This document shows positions 27,006-36,400 of a stretch of DNA of 60,197 bases, in pieces. Position 1 is the first letter of the stretch; every line of letters starts with the position of its first letter. The stretch is from Clostridia bacterium (GTDB lineage: Bacteria; Bacillota; Clostridia; Oscillospirales; CAG-272): the NCBI GenBank assembly GCA_017451545.1, contig JAFTOB010000060.1:1-60197 (forward strand), read 5' to 3'. The notes under the pieces were generated by a model. The model made no database searches, was not told the DNA's origin, and worked only from the letters and a program-made list of their open reading frames with translations. A program made the translations under genes and the position numbers.

Positions 27006-27019
27006 GGGGTTAGCGAAAA

Positions 27020-28360
27020 TTATTCTCCGGCGACACTCATATTGGGAACGAGCACGGCGGGAGATCCGAAAGCGGTGGTACTCATGGGTACGCCAAGCTC
27101 GATCTTATCGGAAAGAGCGGTGATGGATTTGAGCAGCTCAAAGAAATTGCCCGCAACGGTAAAGTTCTTGATCGCTCTCGTCTTCTTGCCGTTTTCAATG
27201 AGGAAGCCCGCGCTCTCGACCGAGAAATCACCCGTTACGGCGTTAGCACCTGCGTGAAGTCCCTTGACCTCGGTAATGTAAATACCGTTTTCGGCCATAG
27301 CGAAAAGCTCATCGAGGGTCTTATCGCCCGCCTCGATGCAAAATGCGTAAGGACTGGTGCCGACGGGAGCGGCATAGCCTGCCTTGCTGGCGTTTCCGGT
27401 GCTTTCCACACCCGCCTTCGCCGCGGTCTCAAGGTTATAAAGCAGAGTTTTGAGTACACCCTTATCGATAACCGTCTTTCTGCGAGCGGCCACGCCCTCG
27501 GCGTCGAAGTTGGTAATGCAGGGGCATTCGTCCCTCATGGGATCGTCGGTCAAAGTAATTATATCGGATGCTATCTTCTCGCCCTCCTTGCCCGCAAGGA
27601 GAGAAAGTCCGCTCTGCGCCTGCTTTGCCGTAAAGGCCACGGAATACACGGACAAAAGACTTCTCATTTCGTCGCCGTCGATAACAACGTTGTATTTTCC
27701 TGTCTTGACGTTGCCCGCACCGAGCTTTGCAACGGTCTTATCCACGGCGCGTTTTGCAAGCGCCTCCATATCGTTTTTGCCGTTATAAAGCTCCATAACG
27801 AAATCCTGCTGAGACTCCTCGCCGTCCTTGATAACGGGCAGCGCATAAAGCGCACTTGCGCCCATACTGTTGGAGAGCTCAAGGCCGTGGGAATTGACGA
27901 TCCTGATCTCACGGGATGCCGTGAGAGCGCAGGACTGAGTGCCGTCGGTAACACGGGCATCGGTTCCGTAGGTCTTCTGCTGAAGCTCCAGCGCCGCGCG
28001 CTTGAGCTCTGCGGCACTTGCGGGGATATACTCGCGAGCAGGAAGCTTCTCGTATTCGGGCGAGCCCGAGAAAATGATTCCCTCAGCCTTTTCTATATTC
28101 TTTGCGTTTTCGGCGGCACGGGAAACGAGGTCGCGCAGCTCGGACTCCTCAAAAAGCTCGGTGGCGGCATAGCCTATCTTGCCGTCGATGCGGCAACGGA
28201 AGCAAAGTCCGCCGCTGGTTCCCGAGGAAAAGGAGCTGATCTCGTCCTTCAAAGTCTCGGTAGAGACCGAAGTACCGCTGGTATAGTAAAGCTCATATTC
28301 TTCAACGCCTCTGAGCTTTGCCTCATCGGCGAGAATTGCTTTTATTTCATTGAATTCCAT
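27020..28360 (-). CDS. pmbA: TldE/PmbA family protein
   Basis: This 446-residue protein is the non-metal partner of TldD. In characterised systems the TldD/TldE pair forms a hollow protease that trims unfolded or leader peptides. It has the family N-terminal domain (YELYYTSGTSVSTETLKDEISSFSSG), a central region, and a C-terminal LIENGKKTRAIKNFTVAGNFFELL typical of PmbA. It lacks HExxxH, as expected for TldE. It starts 12 bases after the tldD stop with GGGGGAT upstream. It is the last gene of tgt-tldD-pmbA. Confidence 0.88.
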   Translation of the reverse strand: MEFNEIKAILADEAKLRGVEEYELYYTSGTSVSTETLKDEISSFSSGTSGGLCFRCRIDGKIGYAATELFEESELRDLVSRAAENAKNIEKAEGIIFSGSPEYEKLPAREYIPASAAELKRAALELQQKTYGTDARVTDGTQSCALTASREIRIVNSHGLELSNSMGASALYALPVIKDGEESQQDFVMELYNGKNDMEALAKRAVDKTVAKLGAGNVKTGKYNVVIDGDEMRSLLSVYSVAFTAKQAQSGLSLLAGKEGEKIASDIITLTDDPMRDECPCITNFDAEGVAARRKTVIDKGVLKTLLYNLETAAKAGVESTGNASKAGYAAPVGTSPYAFCIEAGDKTLDELFAMAENGIYITEVKGLHAGANAVTGDFSVESAGFLIENGKKTRAIKNFTVAGNFFELLKSITALSDKIELGVPMSTTAFGSPAVLVPNMSVAGE

Positions 28361-28372
28361 AATTGATCCCCC

Positions 28373-29755
28373 TTATCTTCCTCCGACTGTTATGCTGGAA
28401 ACGCGGATAAGCGGCTGACCCACGTCGGTGGGTACGCTTCCGCTGGCACTGCCGCACATTCCCTGCCCTGTGGCGAGGTTCTGACCGACCATATCGATAT
28501 CCATAAGGATCTGAGAGCCGTTACCGATGAGCGAAGCGCCGCGCACGGGCTCGCAGATCTTACCGTTGCGGACAATATATCCCTCACTGACGGCGAAGTT
28601 GAAGTCGCCCGTAAGAGGATTGACAGAGCCGCCACCCATATTCTTGGCGTACAGCCCGTACTCGATGGATGCAATAATATCCTCGTTCTTGTCGGGACCG
28701 TTATCGATATATGTGTTTGTCATTCTCGAGGTCGCCTCATAGAGATAATTCTCGCGGCGGGAGTTACCCGTCATGGGCATACCCATTCTGCGGGATCCGA
28801 GGCGGTCGATCATATAGCTCTTGAGGATTCCGTTCTCAATAAGCACGTTGCGCTGAGTGGGATTGCCCTCGTCATCAATGTTCGTCGAGCCCCAAGCGCC
28901 GGGAATCGTTCCGTCGTCGATTGCAGTTACTTTCTCGTTTGCGATCTTCTGACCCATCTTTCCGCACATCTGGGAGGTTCCGATACCGACAGACGGTGCC
29001 TCAAGGGAGTGACCGCAGGCCGCGTGGAAGATAACGCCGCCAAAGCCGTTCTCGATAGCAACGGTCATCTTGCCGGCAGGACAGTAATCGGCGGTAAGAT
29101 TTGTCACAGCCTGCTGTGCGGCGCGAAGTCCGATATCGCAGGGCTTGAAGATCTCAAAGACCTCAAGGCCCATTCCTCGGCCGGGGCCAAAGTTTCCGGA
29201 CTGATTCTCGCCCTTGTCCGAAGCCGTAACGTTGCAGAACATACGGGTGCGAAGGTGTCTGTCCGACGTCAGCAGTCCCTCGGTATTGGCAATCTGAATG
29301 GTATGGTCAACGGTAATAAGAGTACCGACTACCTGCGCAATGCGTGCATCGTAGCCGCGTGCCGCGCTGTCCGCTTCGCGGAGCAGATCGGTCTTAAGCT
29401 TCATCTCCGCGCTTGCGGGGACGATGCGAGCAGGATGGATGTTGGGGAAAATGCGCTCGGTCAGGCGAATGCAGACGTTTGCCTTTACGGCATCGCCAAC
29501 CGCCTCTGCGACCGATCTTGCGCAAGCCACAAGCCCGTTTCTCGTAAGATCGGAGGTGGATGCAAAAACGGTGTTTGTGCCGACAAACGCACGGATGCCA
29601 ACGCCCGAAATGGTGTTATCGGTGATGGTATCGATCTTGCTGTCGAGCAATCTTATATTTCCATTTCTCGTTTTCTCGAAATACACCTCGGCAAAATCCG
29701 CTCCCGTGGAAATGGCGATGCCGAGTATTTCCTCAAGTAAATTTTTCTCTATCAT
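28373..29755 (-). CDS. tldD: TldD family metalloprotease, catalytic Glu replaced by Ala
   Basis: This 460-residue protein has the TldD fold: the N-terminal FAEVYFEKTRNGNIRLLDSKID, and the C-terminal NGKICEPVRGASLIGNG and GMCGSASGSVPTDVGQP with the metal-binding Cys. The active helix reads FHAACGHSLEA. In TldD this is HExxxH, with Glu as catalytic base. Here the codon is GCG (Ala) instead of the expected GAG, a single-base difference, while both His are kept. The enzyme may therefore be inactive, act differently, or the base may be an error. GGAG precedes the ATG. It lies between tgt and pmbA. Confidence 0.88.
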   Translation of the reverse strand: MIEKNLLEEILGIAISTGADFAEVYFEKTRNGNIRLLDSKIDTITDNTISGVGIRAFVGTNTVFASTSDLTRNGLVACARSVAEAVGDAVKANVCIRLTERIFPNIHPARIVPASAEMKLKTDLLREADSAARGYDARIAQVVGTLITVDHTIQIANTEGLLTSDRHLRTRMFCNVTASDKGENQSGNFGPGRGMGLEVFEIFKPCDIGLRAAQQAVTNLTADYCPAGKMTVAIENGFGGVIFHAACGHSLEAPSVGIGTSQMCGKMGQKIANEKVTAIDDGTIPGAWGSTNIDDEGNPTQRNVLIENGILKSYMIDRLGSRRMGMPMTGNSRRENYLYEATSRMTNTYIDNGPDKNEDIIASIEYGLYAKNMGGGSVNPLTGDFNFAVSEGYIVRNGKICEPVRGASLIGNGSQILMDIDMVGQNLATGQGMCGSASGSVPTDVGQPLIRVSSITVGGR

Positions 29756-29767
29756 AATAAATCTCCA

Positions 29768-30904
29768 TCAATTTTCGGCGCGCTCACCGAGAATATTTCT
29801 GTACTTCTGATAAAAGCTCTCAAAGTATCCGCCGTCGAGCGCATCTCTTATCTTCTGCATCAGCTCGTTGTAGAAATAGAGGTTGTGCGTAACGGCAAGC
29901 TGCATTCCCACAGCCTCCTTGGCCTTGATCAGGTGTCTGATATAGCTTCTGCTGTAATTTTGGCAGGCGGGGCAGTTGCAGCTTTCGCTGATGGGCTTTG
30001 GATCCTTTGCGTATCTCTCGTTCTGAATATTGATCTTGCCCTCCCAGGTAAAGAGGTTTCCGTGTCTCGCGTTGCGCGAGGGCATAACGCAGTCAAAGAA
30101 ATCAACGCCGAGGTGAACGGCCTCGAGAATATTCAGCGGCGTGCCGACACCCATAAGATATCTCGGCTTGTCGGTGGGCATATGGGGCTCGACCGCGTCG
30201 ATTATGCGGTACATCTCCTCGGTCGCCTCGCCGACGGCAAGACCGCCGATGGCGTAACCGTCAAGATCGTACTCGGCAATGGTCTTCATATGCTCGATGC
30301 GGAGATCCTCATAGGTACTGCCCTGATTGATGCCGAAAAGCATCTGGTGCTTGTTTATGGTATCGTCAAGTCCGTTGAGTCTTGCCATTTCAGCCTTGCA
30401 ACGAAGGAGCCAGCGCGCGGTTCTGTCGCAGGACTTCTTAACGTAATCGTAGGGCGCTGGATTCTCGATGCACTCGTCAAAGGCCATAGCAATGGTTGAT
30501 GCAAGATTAGATTGGATCTGCATACTCTCCTCGGGGCCCATGAAAATGCGCTTACCGTCAATGTGGGAGGCGAAGGTTACGCCATCCTCATTGATTCGGC
30601 GAAGCTGGGAAAGCGAAAAGACCTGAAATCCGCCGCTATCGGTGAGGATCGGTCTGTCCCAGTTCATAAACTTGTGAAGTCCGCCCATATCGTGGATAAG
30701 TCTGTCACCGGGGCGAATGTGTAAGTGGTAGGTGTTGGACAGCTCAACCTGGCATCCGATCTCGCGGAGCAGCATGGTGTTGACGCCACCCTTGATGGCC
30801 GCGCAGGTACCAACGTTCATAAACACGGGGGTCTGAATGTCTCCGTGTACCGTGTGAAGTATTCCTCTGCGGGCTCTTCCGTCTTTTTTCAGTAATTCAA
30901 ACAT
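29768..30904 (-). CDS. tgt: tRNA-guanine (queuine) transglycosylase
   Basis: This 378-residue enzyme exchanges G34 of GUN-anticodon tRNAs for preQ1 in bacteria. Motifs are TPVFMNVGT, the nucleophile region LTDSGGFQVFSL (Asp as general acid/base), the second Asp in VDFFDCVMPSRNARHG, and the zinc site CNCPACQNYSRSYIRHL near the C-terminus. The length is normal. No queuosine biosynthesis or transport gene is alongside; instead tldD and pmbA follow closely. The ribosome binding site is weak (GAGAG). Confidence 0.95.
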   Translation of the reverse strand: MFELLKKDGRARRGILHTVHGDIQTPVFMNVGTCAAIKGGVNTMLLREIGCQVELSNTYHLHIRPGDRLIHDMGGLHKFMNWDRPILTDSGGFQVFSLSQLRRINEDGVTFASHIDGKRIFMGPEESMQIQSNLASTIAMAFDECIENPAPYDYVKKSCDRTARWLLRCKAEMARLNGLDDTINKHQMLFGINQGSTYEDLRIEHMKTIAEYDLDGYAIGGLAVGEATEEMYRIIDAVEPHMPTDKPRYLMGVGTPLNILEAVHLGVDFFDCVMPSRNARHGNLFTWEGKINIQNERYAKDPKPISESCNCPACQNYSRSYIRHLIKAKEAVGMQLAVTHNLYFYNELMQKIRDALDGGYFESFYQKYRNILGERAEN

Positions 30905-30942
30905 AATTCTCTCACATTCTGTTTTTCATATTTATCCCCGTA

Positions 30943-30971
30943 ATTATACCACAAAAAAAATATTATTTCAA
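30943..30971 (-). promoter_or_regulatory. promoter of tgt-tldD-pmbA
   Basis: TTGAAA (30966-30971), a 17-base spacer and TATAAT (30943-30948) lie on the minus strand, 38 bases before the tgt start. Confidence 0.8.
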
Positions 30972-30999
30972 TAGAAGATAAAAAATTCTCTTCAAGCTA

Positions 31000-31028
31000 T
31001 TAACATTTTAGGGAAATTGTGATATAAT
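31000..31028 (+). promoter_or_regulatory. promoter of the GH106-like gene
   Basis: TTAACA (31000-31005), a 17-base spacer and TATAAT (31023-31028). It is divergent from tgt. Confidence 0.7.
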
Positions 31029-31069
31029 TAATCAAGCAAATCGAAAATTCACCGTTTTTGGAGATCAAA

Positions 31070-33391
31070 ATGGCAAAGAATAAAGAATATAAGGCCCTGA
31101 GAGAGCAATTTGAAAACCCCGACAGCCGCTATAAGCTGGCCGTATACTTTGACGCAAAGCAGACCGACGCGTCCGACGATGCGGCAAACTTCGTGCGCTC
31201 CTGCGAATCCCGCGATGTCGGTTGGGTCATCCCTCGGATATCGGAGGACAGAAGACTTGATCCCGGCGAGCTTGAGCACTTCCGCCACGCATACGCAAAA
31301 ATGCTGGCCGTAGCACGCGAGAGACATCTCAGCATAATGTTCAATATCGAAGGCGCCATTGAGGACTGGATCCTGTCTCAGGAAGCCGAGCGCGGCGAGA
31401 ACGCCATGCGCTCAAAAATACTTAACAAACGCGAATTTGCCTGCTCCCCCGACGAGGATACGAAGATAAAGCTGCCACGGGAGGGCGTTCTTATGTCCGT
31501 TGTAGCCGTTAACGAGTACAACGGCGAGATCATAGACCTTCGCAAATTCGTAAACGAGGAAAACACTCTTGTCTGGCATTGCCCTCAGGGAAGCTGGATA
31601 GTTAACGCCTACGTCTGCACAGACGATAAAAACAGAAACTATGCCAACGTGCTGAATTATAAGAGCTCGATGATGCTTCTTGAAAAGGCTTACAGCCTCT
31701 TTGAGGACATTTTCAAGGGCTACACCTCAAAGGAGCTTGAGGTTCTCGCCTATTCAAATCTTTGCTTCAATACACAGAACAGACGTGACTGGGATCCCGA
31801 TTTCAATCGCGTTTTCGAGGAAAATTACGGCTTTGATCCCGCGCCCTACTATCCTATGCTCTTTGCTACCACCGATGCCATCGCCCCACACATCAAGGCT
31901 CTTATGTTCGACTGTCGCGCACGAATGATGCGTGACGGAATGGTCAAGGCTCTGCACGATTTTGCACAGAAGAAAAAGATGTCGGTTCTCGGCAGCCTTG
32001 CCGAGCCCAAGCTCTCGGCCTGCTCCTTTGTAAACGGGGATGCAATGCTCAACTCCCAATTCGCACCGGGTGCGCTTTATGACCGCGCCTATATGTACGG
32101 CACGAATTCGGTCAAGATTGCCGCGGGAACCTCCTACAATTTCGGCAACGATAACGTAACCTGCGAGCTTTTCCGCGATTATTATAAGATTTCCAAGCGC
32201 ATAATGTATAACGATATGCTTAATGCATACGCCAGAGGTGCCAATATTATGGTTGCCCATATGCCCAAGATCGAGCAGGAGACCAAGGGAGCACCCGTTC
32301 CCTTCGTCAAGTCGGAGACCGCACCCTCCTGGCAGGGCGAGTTCGCCTTCTTTACCTCCCGCACCCAAGCTCTGCTTCGCGGAGGCGACCACATTGCCGA
32401 TATTGCCCTGCTCTACCCGATCTATCACATTCACTCCAAAGTCACCCTTTACGAGGACAAAAATGCCGAGGATTTTGAATACCCCTCGACCCCCGACAAC
32501 CTTGATTATATGACGGTCATAAACAGCATCTCCACCTACGCAGGTCACGATCTGACCGTCATCCACCCCGATTCCATGAACGATAAGGTCAAGGTCGAGG
32601 GCGGCAAGCTGATTCTTGACAACGGCAAGAGCAAAGAGACCTTCTCGGTGCTCGTTCTCCCCGCAACTCCCATCATCAGCCTGAACAGCGCAAGAAAGAT
32701 CCTGCATTTCTTCAATCAGGGCGGTAAGATCATCGCCACGGGCGAGCTCCCCAAAATGGCATTTGAGTACAACGGCAACAAAAAGGCCGACCGCGAGATT
32801 CGCGAGATCATGGATATGGTATTCGGTCACGATGCCAGCGACCCGAACATTATGAAGAGCTTCTGCTATAACAAAAACGAGAACGGCGGCGAGGCCTACT
32901 TCCTATACTTCTCGAGAACGGCGGCCGACGGCACCAATATGGTCTCCAGCCGACAGCTCAGCGAGGCGCTTGCATCCTTCGATATTCCCTATGACATCTA
33001 CCTTCCTGGAATGCCGAGATTTGAGGCCACGGGCGCGCTTAATAACGCCTACAAGGAATTTGTCCGCCTCGGTCTTAACACGGCCATCCCCGGCGGCGGA
33101 ATGCTGAATCATATCCACAAAAAGCGCGGCAGCACGGATATCTACTATTTCTCAAACACCACGGAAAAGGACTACGAGCACACCGCACTGCTTCGCGGCA
33201 CCCTTTCTCCCGAGATTTGGGATCCGCACACCGTAACCTTCTCGCCCGCAGAATTTTCCTACGTTAAGCATAACGGCGAGATCTACACCGAGATCAAGCT
33301 CAATCTCCCTCACTCCAAATCTCTGTTTATTATTTCGGACACAGAGGTCAACAAGCCCGAGATACCGAGCTATATCCCCATTTTAAATTAA
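31070..33391 (+). CDS. GH106-like glycoside hydrolase, apparently cytoplasmic
   Basis: This 773-residue protein resembles alpha-L-rhamnosidases of family GH106. Shared features, from memory, are the region WDPDFNRVFEENYGFDPAPYYPML and the FRDYYKISKRIMYNDMLNAYARGANIMVAH segment. A later Rossmann-like part (VLVLPATPIISLNSARKILHFF then GGKIIATGELP) and a C-terminal beta domain also fit. There is no signal peptide, so it would act on imported oligosaccharides; no sugar transporter is adjacent. The start is the ATG at 31070, six bases after GGAG. The substrate is uncertain and family membership is moderate. Confidence 0.6.
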   Translation: MAKNKEYKALREQFENPDSRYKLAVYFDAKQTDASDDAANFVRSCESRDVGWVIPRISEDRRLDPGELEHFRHAYAKMLAVARERHLSIMFNIEGAIEDWILSQEAERGENAMRSKILNKREFACSPDEDTKIKLPREGVLMSVVAVNEYNGEIIDLRKFVNEENTLVWHCPQGSWIVNAYVCTDDKNRNYANVLNYKSSMMLLEKAYSLFEDIFKGYTSKELEVLAYSNLCFNTQNRRDWDPDFNRVFEENYGFDPAPYYPMLFATTDAIAPHIKALMFDCRARMMRDGMVKALHDFAQKKKMSVLGSLAEPKLSACSFVNGDAMLNSQFAPGALYDRAYMYGTNSVKIAAGTSYNFGNDNVTCELFRDYYKISKRIMYNDMLNAYARGANIMVAHMPKIEQETKGAPVPFVKSETAPSWQGEFAFFTSRTQALLRGGDHIADIALLYPIYHIHSKVTLYEDKNAEDFEYPSTPDNLDYMTVINSISTYAGHDLTVIHPDSMNDKVKVEGGKLILDNGKSKETFSVLVLPATPIISLNSARKILHFFNQGGKIIATGELPKMAFEYNGNKKADREIREIMDMVFGHDASDPNIMKSFCYNKNENGGEAYFLYFSRTAADGTNMVSSRQLSEALASFDIPYDIYLPGMPRFEATGALNNAYKEFVRLGLNTAIPGGGMLNHIHKKRGSTDIYYFSNTTEKDYEHTALLRGTLSPEIWDPHTVTFSPAEFSYVKHNGEIYTEIKLNLPHSKSLFIISDTEVNKPEIPSYIPILN

Positions 33392-33398
33392 AAGACAT

Positions 33399-33430
33399 AC
33401 CCGACCGCCATATGGCGGTCGGGTAATTTT
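33399..33430 (+). terminator. bidirectional intrinsic terminator
   Basis: An 11-bp GC-rich stem (33399-33409 with 33414-33424) is followed by AATTTTT on the plus strand. It separates the glycosidase gene from the converging giant membrane protein gene. Confidence 0.85.
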
Positions 33431-36400
33431 TACTTTAATTTGGGATATTTACCGTTTTCAAAGTCCAGGTCGGAGAAATCCCAGATATCCTCGCTCCAGC
33501 AGAGAGCGTCGGTATAGAAACCTTTAGAATTCAGCATTGTGTTATCGCACGGAATAATATCATAAAAAGCGTCATCCTCATATATTACCTTTGCATAACA
33601 GTTTTTTGCCTCTTTGATCTCCGAAGGCTTGAGCAATGAAGCATCACGGTTCAGAAAAGCGCTTGCAATGTAAAACGTCTTGGTGGAAGAAACTGTTATT
33701 TCGCCGACATTCACACAGTTATTAATATCGGAATTGCCGGCAAACGAAATACCGGATACTCCTACCATGGATTCACACTCTGCAACAGTTATATCCCCGG
33801 TATTTATGCAATTCTCAATACCATAAACCGAGCCCCATCCGATTCCACCTATAAGTATATTGTTTTGGCCGCCGCGAATGTTGATATCTCCGTTGTTAAT
33901 GCTGTTTTTCACGGATGTAGGTTGAGCAGAAATACCACCCGCCCAAACATAAACCAACGGATCACAAACAATAATATTACCGTTATTTGTACACTCCTTG
34001 ATATTTCCACCATCTGCAGAAATACCTCCAACAAAACAAGTACCCATATGCAGTTGTGCTTCAAAAGAAACATTTCCGTAATTGGTGCTGTTGCTGATAT
34101 TAGACGAGCAATTACCCGCAATACCTCCCACCTTTTCGTATCCGGTAACGTCTCCGTGGTTCTCACAGCCATCAATATTCGCTATTGCTACCCCCGCAAT
34201 CCCGCCGGTTCTGTATCCGCCGGACACGCTACCGCGATTCGTGCAATCGTAAATGCCGGAATTTGATATGCCGGCAAAAGAAGAGTAACTTTCCAAAAGT
34301 CCAATTATTCCACCAACGTAAACGTGTCCGGACATCCCTTCCCTAGACGAAACGTTAAATATAGAATTTTCATCCACAGTACAATTTTGTATCACCAACA
34401 CATCGGTTCCTGTATTTCTACCGGCAATAGCTCCGCAAAACACCGAAAAATCTCCGTCAATATCAGCATCAAAATCTACGATATACATAGCGTTTTCAAT
34501 GTTAACATTGCTTATAAATCCGGATGCTGTGCTGAACAGTCCTAAATTATAATTGGCATTTTTCAGAGAACCAACCACCGACATATTCTTTATAGAATAG
34601 CCGTTTCCGTTGAAAACTCCCATAAATTCGTTGCCATACCATTCCATACCGGCGAGATCAATGTCGTTTGTCAATTCGTAATAATTAAATCCTTCATTCA
34701 TTGTGAGGAGATCCTCGTAGGTAGAAACGTATCTCACTTCATCCGATGCCACGCGAACCGCCCCGTCACAAATATTAGACAAGGTCATAGTTTTAGACAA
34801 ATATTGGTTACTGTAAGATATTCCGCTCAAACCGATCTCGGACCAAATGTCGTGAACCATCCAATCAACAGACATAATGTATCTGCTATTGTCGATCTTG
34901 GTGATATCCGTTATATCACATGATTCAAAATAATTTCCACCTATAATCCAATCCGCAACGACCTTATTAATATCATATCCGGTGGGATTATACACAGTAA
35001 TCATGGCATACACCTGCTCGGATGTGAAGCACCAGTCAATCGGCTCATAATTTTCATTTACGAATTCAACCGATATGACCTCAAGCGTTCCGTTTATAAA
35101 TGCATTGGACGTGCAGGTGGTTTTTGCCTTCATACCGTAAGTCGTATTGTTAAGCTCTATATTCAATTGCTCGATTGTAAGAGGTGTATCCCCACCGGCA
35201 AATTGACCGTTGTTTTTTATCTCAACAAAAATTCGGTTTGCGGTAGATGAAGTTGCCGTATTATACGTTTGGCCGTTTACAACCACCGAACCAATCTTTC
35301 CTCCCAAGGGATTGTCTATTTCCGCCTGCATAAAGATAGTCTCGCCAGAGGAAACGCCAGAGGTATTTATGATCTTTGTGGACATAACGTCTACGTATGG
35401 CATGGTTTTTATATCGGACGAAACACTTCCCGTCCTCACACCGTTACCGTCATCAAGATCATATTTGTATGTTATTTTAACGCAATAATCAGTATAATAG
35501 CTCAATGAATCGAAAGAAATTTTTTGATTACCGTTTTTACTCACAAGCTCACCGTCTTTGTATAGCTCCACAACATATCCTTTAAGCGTTCCGTCAATAT
35601 CAGTATAGCTGTAATGACCGTTTGCCGTGTATTCCGTCAAATCCATATCTCCTATGGTAAACACGGGAGCCTGCTTTGCCTCTGTTGTGGCGGTTATCAC
35701 TCTTGATTCATTATGCTTCCCTTGCCCGTCATTGAGATCGTACTCAAAAGATGCTTTTACAGTATATGAATTATCAGACAGCAAGCCGTTAAATTTACGG
35801 GTAGAAATACCCGACATTACCGTAACACCGTTATGCAGCAGCTCCAAGCTTGTGATTCTGCCCACGTTATCTACATCATTGTACAAAAGGTTGAAGGAAA
35901 GAGAAGATTGTGTCGTTTCTACAAAAGCAAGGGACAGCTCGGGAACTGATTTTGCCATCGTGGTAATCATTACATCTTGTTCTATATTTTGATTACCAGT
36001 TCCGTCATTAAGATTGTAAGTGTATATCAACTTGACAGTATACTCGTTATTTGAAAGCAGACCGTCAAATTCGCGCAGATCCGTGCTTTCCGCCGCTTCG
36101 ACAAGAGCTTCACCAAGATACAGCTCGATCTTGCTTATGGCTCCGACCTCATCGGTGTCGGTTTCAACGATATCAAAACTGACCGAAGTCTGCGTCTTGG
36201 TCGGATTGTCAAATTCTACCGTGGGCGTTGACTTTGCATCGGTCGTGATATCCACGTTTTTCTCAACCGTCTGCTCTCCCTTGCCGTTGTTGAGATCATA
36301 AACGTATGTGAGTTTGACCGTGTACTTGTTGTTGGAAAGCAAGCCGTCAAATTCGCGCAGATCCGTGCTTTCCGCCGTTTTAACAAGAGTTTCACCCAGA

